Source: Planctomycetaceae bacterium (GTDB lineage Bacteria; Planctomycetota; Planctomycetia; Planctomycetales; Planctomycetaceae). Taken from it: a stretch of 64,000 nt of DNA. Below the pieces are notes generated by a model. It was not told where the DNA came from and did no database searches. It was given only the letters and a program-made list of their open reading frames with translations. Made by a program: the position numbers and the translations under genes. Where the stretch lies: positions 174,053-238,052 of the forward strand of contig JAWKUA010000010.1 in NCBI GenBank assembly GCA_041398785.1, in the 5' to 3' direction. Below, in pieces: positions 50,320 through 58,585 of this stretch; position 1 is the stretch's first letter, and each line of letters begins with the position of its first letter.

Positions 50320-51109
50320 ATGAGCGATGAACTGTTCTCAGTCGCCGGTCAGATCGTGCTGGTCACGGGAGGCAGCCGGGGCATCGGAAAAGCGATCGCC
50401 GGCGGCTTCGTCAGTCGCGGCGCAACGGTCGTGATCTGCAGCCGCAACCTGGAATCCGTTGACGCAACTGTCCGCGAACTCAGTCGCGACGGCGGCAGCA
50501 TCTCCGGACTGGCCTGCGACGTCGCGAACTCGGAAGACGTCACGTCCACCGTTCAGAAAACGCTTCAGCAGCACGGCCGCATTGACACTCTGCTCAACGT
50601 CGCCGGAGTCAACCGCCGCAAGCGAGCCGAACAGGTGACCGCCGATGACTACCGGTTCATCATGGACACCAACCTGAAAGGCGCGTTCGAAATGTGCCAG
50701 GAAGTCGGGCGTCACATGATCGAACGAAAGTCGGGCGTGCAGATCAACGTTGAGTCGCTAAACACGTACATGCCGCTGAAGGGCGTGTTGCCGTACGCCA
50801 TCAGCAAGTTCGGAATGCTGGGAATGACTCGCGGACTGGCTCTGGAATGGGGGCAGCACGGCATTCGGGTCAACAGCCTGGCTCCCGGCTTTATCCTGAC
50901 GGACCTGACCGAAAAGCTGTGGTCAGACCCGACAATGCAGGATTGGAATCGAGCGCAATGCTCCGCTGGGACGTCTGGGAGTTCCCGACGACATGGTCGG
51001 TACTGCCATCTTTCTGGCTTCAAAGGCGTCGGCGTTCATGACCGGTCAGACGCTGTACGTCGACGGCGGATTCAGCAGCGGCTGGAGCTGGCCGATTCCG
51101 CTGGATTGA
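50320..51109 (+). CDS. SDR-family oxidoreductase, single-base frameshift
   Basis: A classical short-chain dehydrogenase of about 262 residues, related to gluconate/2-keto-sugar dehydrogenases. The cofactor loop is IVLVTGGSRGIGKAIAGGF, followed by LACDVANSEDV, LLNVAGVNRRKRAEQVTADD and the catalytic YAISKFGMLGMTRGLALEWG, then IRVNSLAPGFILTDLTEKL. The first frame is correct to NRA near 50956. One extra base there shifts the frame; in the next frame NAPLGRLGVPDDMVGTAIFL and TGQTLYVDGGFSSGWSW restore the expected C-terminus to the TGA at 51107-51109. Either an assembly error or a recent mutation is possible. The start ATG at 50320 gives MSDELFSVAGQIVLVTGG. Confidence 0.8.
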
Positions 51110-51275
51110 CGGTCCAGTCACCCGCACCCGACACTCGACCGCCTGACGCGTGCCCCACTGGTCCTCTCGCCGTCGCCGTCCCGAATTCGACAGTCACCGA
51201 TCTGACGAATCGTCACGCTCGTTCGCGATAGATGATACCCCTGTTCTCCCTGAATCCGGAAAGCCACTTGAATCG

Positions 51276-51905
51276 ATGCCCCTGGTTAATCCCGTAGCCG
51301 ACGCTGACGCTGTCGACAAAGCCGCTCAGGCGTTTACCCGCATCCGAGAAGTCCTGGGAGTCGAAGAGATTCCCGAGATCTTCCGTTACATGGCCAGCGT
51401 GCCGACTTTCGTCCATGACTTCTTCATGAACTTCCGCAAGTTCGTGCTGTCGGACGGCAAGCTTGACGAAAAATCCAGGCTGCTGATCGCGGTCGCCGTC
51501 GCGGGACAATGCGGCTGCCAGACGCTGCTGCAATATATCCGCGAACTGGCCGAAGCCCGAGACATCAGCGTTCAGCAAATCACCGACGCGCTTGCCGTCG
51601 GGGCCACGAATTCGATGTACAACGTGCTGTTCAAGTTCCGCGACATCAGCGGCAGCGCAGTCTTCGAAGGCATGCCCGTGGGCCTGCGGGCTCACACGTT
51701 TCACGGCACGTCCCTGCCGGAGGAAACAGTGGAACTTATCAACCTGGCACTCAGCGACATCAATTCCTGCAAACCCTGCACGTCGTCTCACGTCGCCAAA
51801 GCCAGCCAGTTGAAAATCGCTGACGAAGCGATCTACGAAGCCATTCAATGCGCCGCCACGATGGTTGCGGGAAGTCAGTTCCTGCGATCGATCGGTGTGG
51901 CCTGA
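51276..51905 (+). CDS. Two-domain AhpD/carboxymuconolactone decarboxylase-like protein
   Basis: A 209-residue helical protein made of two AhpD-type repeats. The second carries the redox motif C165-x-x-C168 with H172 in DINSCKPCTSSHVAKASQLK, as in alkyl hydroperoxide reductase AhpD. The first has VAVAGQCGCQTLLQYIREL, where the cysteines are spaced CxC and the histidine is absent, so it is probably structural. AhpD reduces the peroxiredoxin AhpC in some bacteria; no AhpC gene is nearby. The start MPLVNPVADADAVDK is preceded by GGAAAG. It follows the SDR gene by 166 bases. Function in peroxide defence is inferred. Confidence 0.82.
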   Translation: MPLVNPVADADAVDKAAQAFTRIREVLGVEEIPEIFRYMASVPTFVHDFFMNFRKFVLSDGKLDEKSRLLIAVAVAGQCGCQTLLQYIRELAEARDISVQQITDALAVGATNSMYNVLFKFRDISGSAVFEGMPVGLRAHTFHGTSLPEETVELINLALSDINSCKPCTSSHVAKASQLKIADEAIYEAIQCAATMVAGSQFLRSIGVA

Positions 51906-52207
51906 CAGCAATGCCGTTCCGCGTTTGCCACCTGTTGTTCGATTTCAGCGTCGATCCGTCAACAAGCGGCGTCGAAGCAGTTCCTGCGCCTTGACGCCGG
52001 CAGGGCGTCCACGAAGAACCGCTTGAAAGTATCGCGCGTCCGCGCGCGTGGCCGCACCGATTTTCTGCTATAAACGCCGAAGAATTTCCTCCACTTTGCG
52101 GGCGAGGAGAATGGACGGGGCTCGCGGAGAAATTGAACGCCGGTGGGGTTGGGCGAGCCGATTGCTCTCGACATCAGACTGCTTCGTTCCGCAACAGCGT
52201 CTCGACA
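51906..52207. other. Intergenic region with a TATAAA element and a short antisense frame
   Basis: Nothing here matches a known gene. A TATAAA at 52069-52074 is followed by GAGGAG (52102-52107 region) and an ATG at 52111 that opens a 62-codon frame running antisense over the end of the deacylase gene. No -35 box at the right spacing is seen. I do not annotate it as a gene, since the sequence lacks protein character. Confidence 0.3.
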
Positions 52208-53776
52208 CTACCGGTGGAATTTCACAAAGCGTCCAGGACGCGGTGCCGAGTCGGGAAGGTCCACCGGATGTCCGTCGCAAACGACCGGGATTCCGTTGAC
52301 CAGCACATCACTGACGCCGCCGGCCGGAGTCTGCGGATTGTCGTAGGTTGCCTGATCGCGGATCGTGGCCGGGTCAAACACAACTACGTCTGCGAACGCT
52401 GCTTCGCGAATCCGGCCGCGATCCTTCAGTCCGAACTTTTCGGCGGCGTGACCGCTGAGTTTGTGGATGGCGTCTTCCAGTGAAAACAAGCCTCGCTCAC
52501 GAACACACGAACCCAGCAGCCGGGCCGCGGAACCGAACTGCCGGGGATGTATCAGGCCTGAGTCAGCGTGAATTCCGTCGCTGCCCATCATGTACAGATC
52601 GTGCTGCAGAAATGGATCGATCTGCCGGTCATCGCCTTCCAGATAAACGCACAGCACAGCCATGCGTTCTTCGATCAGCAGGTTCAGCAGCGCTTCTTCG
52701 GCAGGCAGCCCGGTTTCTTCAACGTAGTCGCTCAGCAGCTTTCCCTGATGACAGGAATTTTCGCGTCCGGGCAGCCAGGCGATGCGGATGTTGTCCAGAT
52801 CCAGCTTGTATGTTCGCAGGCAGTCGCGAAATCGTTCGCGTGTGTCAGGATGATTCAGCTTTCCCATCGCGGCCAGAGGCCCGTCTTCCCAGACGTCATA
52901 CGGCAGCAGATAGTTCAGCATCGTGGAACCGGGCAGATACGGGTAAACGTCGAAACTCAGCGGCACCTGTTGGCGAGCTTTCTCCAGCCACGCCATCACC
53001 TCATCCGTCGGCTGGCCGGCGCGAGCCTTCAGGTGCGAAATGTGCAGACTCGCGCCGGATTCGACAGCGATCCGCAGAGCTTCGTCCAGAGCGGGCACCA
53101 TTCCCAGCTTGTAACGAATGTGAGTCGCGTACAGTCCTCCGAATTCCGCGACGACTCTGCAGGCCTCGATCAGTTCGTCCGTTGTCGAAAAACACTGCAC
53201 GATGTAATCCAGCCCCGTCGACAGACCGACGGCTCCGGCTTCCATGCCGCGGCGGATCTCCGTCCGGATCGACGCCATCTGTTCCCGGCTCGGCGGCTGC
53301 GAACCGAATCCGCAGATCAGCGAACGAACGTTGGCGTACGGCACATGCATCAGCGCATTCTGAGTCGTGCGGCCTTCAACGCACTGCATGAATTCTTCCA
53401 GTGACCGCCAGCCTTCGTATTCGTCCAGCCGCAGGCCGTCGAGTGCTCTCAGATAGAAGAACCATTCCCGCCACGTGTTTTCGTCGACGGGGGCATATCC
53501 GATGCCGTCCAGCAGCAGCACTTCCGAAGTGAATCCCTGCAGAATCTTCGCGGCCTGCAGCGGCTGCTTCAGCATCCAGCCGTCCGAATGGTTGTGAACG
53601 TCGACAAACCCCGGCGCGACAATTTTGCCGGCAGCGTCAATCGTGATCGTGGCCGCAGCGTCCGCAAGATTTCCCACAGCAGTAATCCGATCACCGACGA
53701 TGCCAACGTCTGACACGACCCGCGGCGCGCGGCTGCCGTCGATGACCGTTCCCGAACGAAGGATGATGTCGAACAT
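52208..53776 (-). CDS. N-acyl-D-amino-acid deacylase family amidohydrolase
   Basis: A 522-residue metal-dependent amidohydrolase. The N-terminal beta-sandwich (FDIILRSGTVIDGSRAPRVV) leads to the metal site KIVAPGFVDVHNHSDGW (HxH). Further ligands or active-site positions are in GLSTGLDYIVQCF, LYATHIRYK, SGASLHISHLKARAG and SDGIHADSG. The last carries the usual aspartate. The C-terminal LVNGIPVVCDGHPVDLPDSA with PRPGRFVK is a typical D-aminoacylase ending. It would hydrolyse N-acyl-D-amino acids or related amides; the substrate cannot be read from sequence. An ATG nine codons upstream (53803) is also open. Confidence 0.9.
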   Translation of the reverse strand: MFDIILRSGTVIDGSRAPRVVSDVGIVGDRITAVGNLADAAATITIDAAGKIVAPGFVDVHNHSDGWMLKQPLQAAKILQGFTSEVLLLDGIGYAPVDENTWREWFFYLRALDGLRLDEYEGWRSLEEFMQCVEGRTTQNALMHVPYANVRSLICGFGSQPPSREQMASIRTEIRRGMEAGAVGLSTGLDYIVQCFSTTDELIEACRVVAEFGGLYATHIRYKLGMVPALDEALRIAVESGASLHISHLKARAGQPTDEVMAWLEKARQQVPLSFDVYPYLPGSTMLNYLLPYDVWEDGPLAAMGKLNHPDTRERFRDCLRTYKLDLDNIRIAWLPGRENSCHQGKLLSDYVEETGLPAEEALLNLLIEERMAVLCVYLEGDDRQIDPFLQHDLYMMGSDGIHADSGLIHPRQFGSAARLLGSCVRERGLFSLEDAIHKLSGHAAEKFGLKDRGRIREAAFADVVVFDPATIRDQATYDNPQTPAGGVSDVLVNGIPVVCDGHPVDLPDSAPRPGRFVKFHR

Positions 53777-53879
53777 AACGATCCCGGTAAGAACAAACGA
53801 CATGTCACGAAAGCCGGATGCTATCCTGGCAACGCAGCAGATTGCGAACCGCGCTGCCGACCCGGAGACACCCTATCCT

Positions 53880-54000
53880 GCTCCTGGAACCCACTGCCAG
53901 GAAGGCTCCGCCTTTCGGATCGCTGCTATGGCTCGCCGCCTGAAAGTGCAGGCTGAGCCTGCAAGGCACGGCGTTCCAGGGCAGGAGCCCTGGAACGAGG
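53880..54000. repeat. Dispersed palindromic element F, copy 2
   Basis: Contains CTGCCAGGAAGGCTCCGCCT and GAGCCTGCAAGGCACGGCGT, as in 47362-47515, and the hairpin CGTTCCAGGGC facing GCCCTGGAACG (53972-53997) with an AGGA loop. It fills the gap between the deacylase and arsS genes. It ends about seven bases before the arsS stop. Confidence 0.65.
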
Positions 54001-54006
54001 CGTCGT

Positions 54007-55038
54007 TCAGGAAATTGCTCCCTGGCAACCCGAACCCGCTCCGGCGGTGCAGCCGTAGCAATGCTGGCCGGTCGCGATTGGCCGCGAACGCAGAGCTGTC
54101 GCGTTGAAGTCCCGGATGTGTGTCGGCAGACCGGAAAGCAGTTTCATGTCCAGCATCTGATTGAAGTCACAGTCAAACAGATAGCCGTCCCACGAAACGG
54201 ACAGCGTTGTGCGGCACATCAATCCGGGGACTGTCTGCGGGTTCCATGCACCGATCAGTTTCTGCAGATAATTGTCGTATTGACCGCGGGAAATCAGGTC
54301 GTCCAGAAACCGGCTGATGGGCATGTTGGTGATGGTGAACAGACGGCTGAACGTGATGCCGTATCGTTCGTGCAGTTCGCGGCGGTATGCTTCTTCGAGA
54401 GTTGCCTGCGGCGGAGGAAGTGCGGGCCCCTGCGGGTTGTAGACCAGCGTCAGGTCCAGTCCGCTGTCCGGTCGGCCGTAGCCAAGTTCATTCAGCCGCC
54501 GCAGAGCATCGATCGATTTTTCGAAGACGCCGTCGCCGCGCTGAGCGTTGGTGTTTTCCGCCAGATAGCAGGGCAGCGATGCAACGATGTCAACGCGATG
54601 TTCGGCCAGGAATTCCGGCAGATCGTCAAAGCCCGGAGCGAGCAGTATGGTCAGGTTGCACCGGTCAATGATGCGTCGCTTCAGGCGCGACGCTTCGGCG
54701 ACGATCCAGCGGAAGTGCGGGTTCATTTCGGGAGCGCCGCCGGTGATGTCCAGCGTGGGAATGTCGTGTTCTTCAAGCACGCGCAGGCATAGTTCGGCGG
54801 TTTCGCGATTCATGATTTCGCGGCGATCCGGCCCGGCGTCGACATGACAGTGGCGGCACGTCTGGTTGCACAGCTTGCCGACGTCGATCTGCAGAACCTC
54901 AATCCCGGACGCTCGCAGCGGACCGTGACCGGATTCGAGCACGCTGTGTTCGAACGGCTTTTGATCGCCGGATTGCAGGATCTCACGCTGCCGAGCGGTG
55001 TCGGCCAGTGGATTGTCTTGACGGAGCAGCGTCAGCAT
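54007..55038 (-). CDS. arsS: Arsenosugar biosynthesis radical SAM protein
   Basis: A 343-residue radical SAM enzyme. The iron-sulfur motif CNQTCRHC (C57, C61, C64) is followed by HVDAGPDRREIMN. The core IPTLDITGGAPEMNPHFRWI and DRCNLTILLAPGFDDLPEFL are those of ArsS (DUF3641). The C-terminal region has GLMCRTTLSVSWDGYLFDCD and HCYGCTAGAGSGCQG, likely auxiliary cluster ligands. ArsS is required for assembly of arsenosugars from dimethylarsenite and SAM. The start MLTLLRQDNPLADTAR at 55038 fits the family; the frame is open 23 codons further. It follows arsM on the same strand with a 43-base gap. Confidence 0.9.
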   Translation of the reverse strand: MLTLLRQDNPLADTARQREILQSGDQKPFEHSVLESGHGPLRASGIEVLQIDVGKLCNQTCRHCHVDAGPDRREIMNRETAELCLRVLEEHDIPTLDITGGAPEMNPHFRWIVAEASRLKRRIIDRCNLTILLAPGFDDLPEFLAEHRVDIVASLPCYLAENTNAQRGDGVFEKSIDALRRLNELGYGRPDSGLDLTLVYNPQGPALPPPQATLEEAYRRELHERYGITFSRLFTITNMPISRFLDDLISRGQYDNYLQKLIGAWNPQTVPGLMCRTTLSVSWDGYLFDCDFNQMLDMKLLSGLPTHIRDFNATALRSRPIATGQHCYGCTAGAGSGCQGAIS

Positions 55039-55081
55039 CGATGGGTTCCGGGATCGGATGGCGGTGTAGGCTGGGACCGGA

Positions 55082-56254
55082 TCAGCAGCAGGGCGTGTCG
55101 GAGCCACAGCAGTCGCCTGCCGCTTCCGATGTCACTCGATAACCGGCACCTTTTGTTTCTTTCGGATCGCGCCGTTTGGAGCGGCGGCAATCGAAGGCTT
55201 CGGCCTGTTCTGCGGGCACACGTTCCAGCGGTTCGATCGCGTCGAACATGCCGGTGTACGGTTCTGACTGCAGCAGGCGAAACGTTTTCTCGCAGACCGC
55301 CATCCGTTCTCCGCGAGGATAGACGTGTCCGTCGTCATCCTCGACTTTCCGAAACGGGCCGCGGTAGATCACGGCCTGATTGTGTTCCATGCACGGCCCC
55401 TGTTTGCCCTTGAAGGCCTGCACCGTGACGGAACGAAACTCGATCCCTTCCACGGTCTGCCACGGTTCCGAAGTCCGGCTGACGATGCTGATGCCGTGAA
55501 AGCCCGCTTCTTCGAAAGCCTGCAGAAACCGGTCTTCCCGAAACGCCCCTGATATGCATCCCGACCACAGTTCCGGCTGCTGCTGCAGATGAACCGGCAC
55601 ATCTTCATCGCTGACGATATCGCTGATAACGGCACGTCCGCCGCGTTTCAGCACGCGGAAGATTTCCGCAAACAACTGACGACGATCTTCGGTGCGGACA
55701 AGATTCAGCACGCAGTTGGAAACCACACAGTCAATCGAATCATCGGAAACCAGCGGCTGATCGCGGCGCAGCTGGTCTTCCAGAGCTCGCTGCCGCAGCC
55801 AGTCATCCCGGTCGCGAATGGAGGTTCCCTGAAGTTCGCGAGTCAGCAGGTCGAGATCCAGGCGAAGGTCCTGAATCAAACCGCAGCGGAACTCCACGTT
55901 GGAATAACCCAGCTTCGACGCGACCTCGTCCTGATAACGTCGCGCCAGAGCCAGCATTTCCGAATTGCAGTCGACGCCGATGACCTTTCCCTGCGCGCCG
56001 ACGACCTGCGCCGCGATGTAGCAGACCTTGCCGCCGCCGGAGCCGAGATCCAGAACCGTGTCGCCGGGACGCACCCATTGAGTCGGGTCGCCGCAGCCGT
56101 AGTCGCGTTCCAGAATCTCCGACGGAATCACTTCCAGATATTCCGCGTTGTAACGCACCGGACAGCACAACGCGGGCTGCACCGCCTGGGCTCCCGCGGA
56201 ATATCGAAGACGGACCGAGACTTCCGGGTCCATGGTCTGAGGAGCTGACGTCAT
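55082..56254 (-). CDS. arsM: Arsenite methyltransferase (arsenosugar type)
   Basis: A 390-residue SAM methyltransferase paired with arsS. The SAM loop is VLDLGSGGGKVCYIAAQVVG at about 67-86. Arsenic-binding cysteines fit the ArsM pattern: C30-C31 in ALCCPVRYN, C54 in YGCGDP, SNCVLNLVRTEDRRQLFAEI, and SGCISGAF. The C-terminus carries CCGSDTPCC, an extra cysteine cluster. ArsM methylates arsenite stepwise, and in this context should produce the dimethylated precursor for ArsS. I chose MTSAPQTMDPEVS at 56254; the ATG at 56233 is an alternative. No ArsR-type regulator lies next to the pair. The frame is open upstream to 56695 without protein character. Confidence 0.92.
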   Translation of the reverse strand: MTSAPQTMDPEVSVRLRYSAGAQAVQPALCCPVRYNAEYLEVIPSEILERDYGCGDPTQWVRPGDTVLDLGSGGGKVCYIAAQVVGAQGKVIGVDCNSEMLALARRYQDEVASKLGYSNVEFRCGLIQDLRLDLDLLTRELQGTSIRDRDDWLRQRALEDQLRRDQPLVSDDSIDCVVSNCVLNLVRTEDRRQLFAEIFRVLKRGGRAVISDIVSDEDVPVHLQQQPELWSGCISGAFREDRFLQAFEEAGFHGISIVSRTSEPWQTVEGIEFRSVTVQAFKGKQGPCMEHNQAVIYRGPFRKVEDDDGHVYPRGERMAVCEKTFRLLQSEPYTGMFDAIEPLERVPAEQAEAFDCRRSKRRDPKETKGAGYRVTSEAAGDCCGSDTPCC

Positions 56255-56735
56255 GAGCGCTGGTTGCTTTCGAAAACTGACAGAAGGAAGTGAGCGAACA
56301 CGCCGCCCCGGTTCAACCGACCGGTGGGTTCGTTCGGTGCAGGGACAACGCACAGTACCGATTCGATTGATTCGCCGCATCGTTCGAAGCGTGTTTCGTT
56401 CGCGGTGACCGGCTTCGTTCGCGGTGACCGGCTTCGTTCTTAGACTCGCGGGATGAAATGACGTCGGCAGAATATCAGGCAAGTCCGGGTCCTGCACGAG
56501 GTCACGAATGTTGCGACGGACGTGTGTTGTTCCTGCGGCGATGCCTGAGAAATCTCCCTGAGTCGTTTGAACTGAGCCGGCAGCAGCACGACGGCTGGCG
56601 ATCGCTCCACCGCGCGAAGTTGTTTCTTCAGCGGGTGACGGTAACCTGTCCGCGAGTTGCCGGGTGCTGTGGCATCGTCTTCGCCGCGGCCGCATTCAGC
56701 GGTAATGTAGATCACACAACTCACGAATCGCGTCC
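56255..56735. other. Intergenic region with short tandem repeat
   Basis: No gene is seen between the divergent arsM and cytochrome/dehydrogenase genes. A 19-base unit TTCGTTCGCGGTGACCGGC occurs twice in direct tandem at 56395-56432 with a further eight matching bases after it. Promoters for both genes should lie here, but I cannot pick convincing boxes. Confidence 0.4.
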
Positions 56736-58451
56736 GTGGAGTCTGCCGTGACGAAAGTTCGTCGACCAGTCCTGTGCCTGTGCTGCTGTCTGGTAATCGT
56801 GACGGCTGGCCGACCGCCTGCTGCAACAGCGGACGAAGATTCCGAAGTGCTGGCCGAATATCGAGCCGCAGCTCTGGAACACGGCGACGCCGAACGCGGA
56901 AAGGTGCTGTTCGAAGCCAGAGAAACCGCCTGCAACAAGTGCCACGCCATCAACGGGCGCGAACGTCTGGCCGGTCCGGATCTGGCGGTCGTCGGCGACA
57001 AGCTGACTCGCGAACAACTCATCACAGCGGTTCTGGAACCGAGTGCCGGCATTCATCCGGACTACGCGGCGACCACGATTGTGCTGAAGTCGGGAAAAAC
57101 GGCCACCGGCGTCGTTCGGAACCGTGACGATACAGCGCTGGAGTTGTTCGACGTCGAGGGCAGGGTCTTCTCAATCGTCTCGGCCGACATCGAAGAAGAA
57201 CACCGCGCGACGACATCACTGATGCCGACCGGCCTGCACAAGACTCTGAACGCCACACAGTTCTCGGACCTGATCGCTTACCTGACGACTCTGCGGCAGA
57301 AGGTCGACGTGCGGCCAGGCATGCCGGCGGAGATTCCCGTCCTGCAAAAGCCCATCCGCCTTCAGCCGTTTCACTCCGACGACATGAAGTTTGACCATCC
57401 CGTCTGGATCATCGCCATGCCGGGAACTCGCAACACGTTCCTGATTGTCGAACAGCAAACCTGCCGCATCTGGCGGCTGGAAAAAAACGACGCTGGTCAC
57501 GACAGAAAGACGCTGTTCGCCGATCTGAGCGACGAATCGATTTCCGGGCAATACGAAGGAGTGATGTGCCTGGCATTTCACCCGGATTTTCTGAACAACC
57601 GCCGATACTTTTTGAACCATCACGTTCGCGAAGACGGGATCTTTTCTCCTGTCATCATCGAACGGAAAGCCAGCGAAGACTTCACACGCGATGCGGGCGA
57701 GCCGTCCCGGCGGCTGCTGAAGATTCCTCAGGGAACCGACCTGCACTGGGGAGGCATGCTGGCGTTTGGTCCTGACGGTTACCTGTACATCGGCGCGGGC
57801 GACGCCGGGCCGCAGGAAGATCCGGAAGGCCACGGTCAGGATCTGAGCATTCTGCCGGGCAAGATCCTGCGGATCGACGTCGACAACGCATCCGGCGACC
57901 GACCATACGCGATCCCCGACACGAATCCGTTCCGCAGCGCCGGCAACGGCGTGAAACCGGAAATCTGGGCGTACGGATTTCGCATGCCGTGGCGGTTTAG
58001 CTGGGATTCCAAAACCGGCGACTTGTGGGTCGGTGAAATCGGCCAGAACCTGTTCGAAGAAGTCACCATAGCGCGCGTCGGTGAAAATCACGGCTGGAAT
58101 GTCTATGAAGCGTTCCTGCCGTTTTCCGAACAATACCGGCGCGAAGGTGAAATGTTCGTGCCGCCCGTGTTTTCGTATCGCCGCAAAGACGGAGTATCCG
58201 TGACGGGAGGATACGTCTACCGCGGATCACGCAGCCCGTCGTACGAAGGAGCCTACGTGTTCAGCGACTTCGAATCGAAACAAATCTGGGCACTGACTCA
58301 GGCCGACCGCCAACTGATCAAAGTCCGGCACATCGGCGAATGCCCCGAACAGCCGGCGTCCTTCGGAATCGACAGCGACTACGAACTGTTCATCGTCGGG
58401 TACCAGGGCACGATCTATCGCGTGGTCCTGGATGATTCTGTTTTTGAATGA
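56736..58451 (+). CDS. Secreted cytochrome c / PQQ-type sugar dehydrogenase fusion
   Basis: A 571-residue exported protein. A signal segment (CLCCCLVIVTAGRPPAATAD) is followed by a cytochrome c domain with CNKCH at about residue 67-71 in ETACNKCHAINGRERLAGPD, and the planctomycete-type second half with VLKSGKTATGVVRNRD. The C-terminal 370 residues form a beta-propeller of the glucose/sorbosone dehydrogenase family: EGVMCLAFHPDFLNNRRYFL, LHWGGMLAFGPDGYLYIGAG, PGKILRIDVDN and WAYGFRMPWRFSWD. Electrons from sugar oxidation would pass to the heme. Start codons are GTG (56736 or 56748), with no clear ribosome-binding site. No PQQ synthesis gene is in the window. Confidence 0.88.
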   Translation: MESAVTKVRRPVLCLCCCLVIVTAGRPPAATADEDSEVLAEYRAAALEHGDAERGKVLFEARETACNKCHAINGRERLAGPDLAVVGDKLTREQLITAVLEPSAGIHPDYAATTIVLKSGKTATGVVRNRDDTALELFDVEGRVFSIVSADIEEEHRATTSLMPTGLHKTLNATQFSDLIAYLTTLRQKVDVRPGMPAEIPVLQKPIRLQPFHSDDMKFDHPVWIIAMPGTRNTFLIVEQQTCRIWRLEKNDAGHDRKTLFADLSDESISGQYEGVMCLAFHPDFLNNRRYFLNHHVREDGIFSPVIIERKASEDFTRDAGEPSRRLLKIPQGTDLHWGGMLAFGPDGYLYIGAGDAGPQEDPEGHGQDLSILPGKILRIDVDNASGDRPYAIPDTNPFRSAGNGVKPEIWAYGFRMPWRFSWDSKTGDLWVGEIGQNLFEEVTIARVGENHGWNVYEAFLPFSEQYRREGEMFVPPVFSYRRKDGVSVTGGYVYRGSRSPSYEGAYVFSDFESKQIWALTQADRQLIKVRHIGECPEQPASFGIDSDYELFIVGYQGTIYRVVLDDSVFE

Positions 58452-58585
58452 TGCGGCACAAGACTGACGCAACCTGGCCGAAGAGCCGCCTGTCGTTCGA
58501 CACGACGGCATGGTTGGGCGCGCGTTCGTCGCGTCGCCATGCCGCTCGCTCGGGTTGAACGGTCGAATACACAGGAATACGATTC

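Noticed and set aside
52111..52299. 62-codon plus-strand ORF with a TATAAA and GAGGAG upstream
   Set aside because: The -10-like word and ribosome-binding site are suggestive, but there is no -35 box, the frame is antisense to the deacylase 3' end and has no protein-like pattern.
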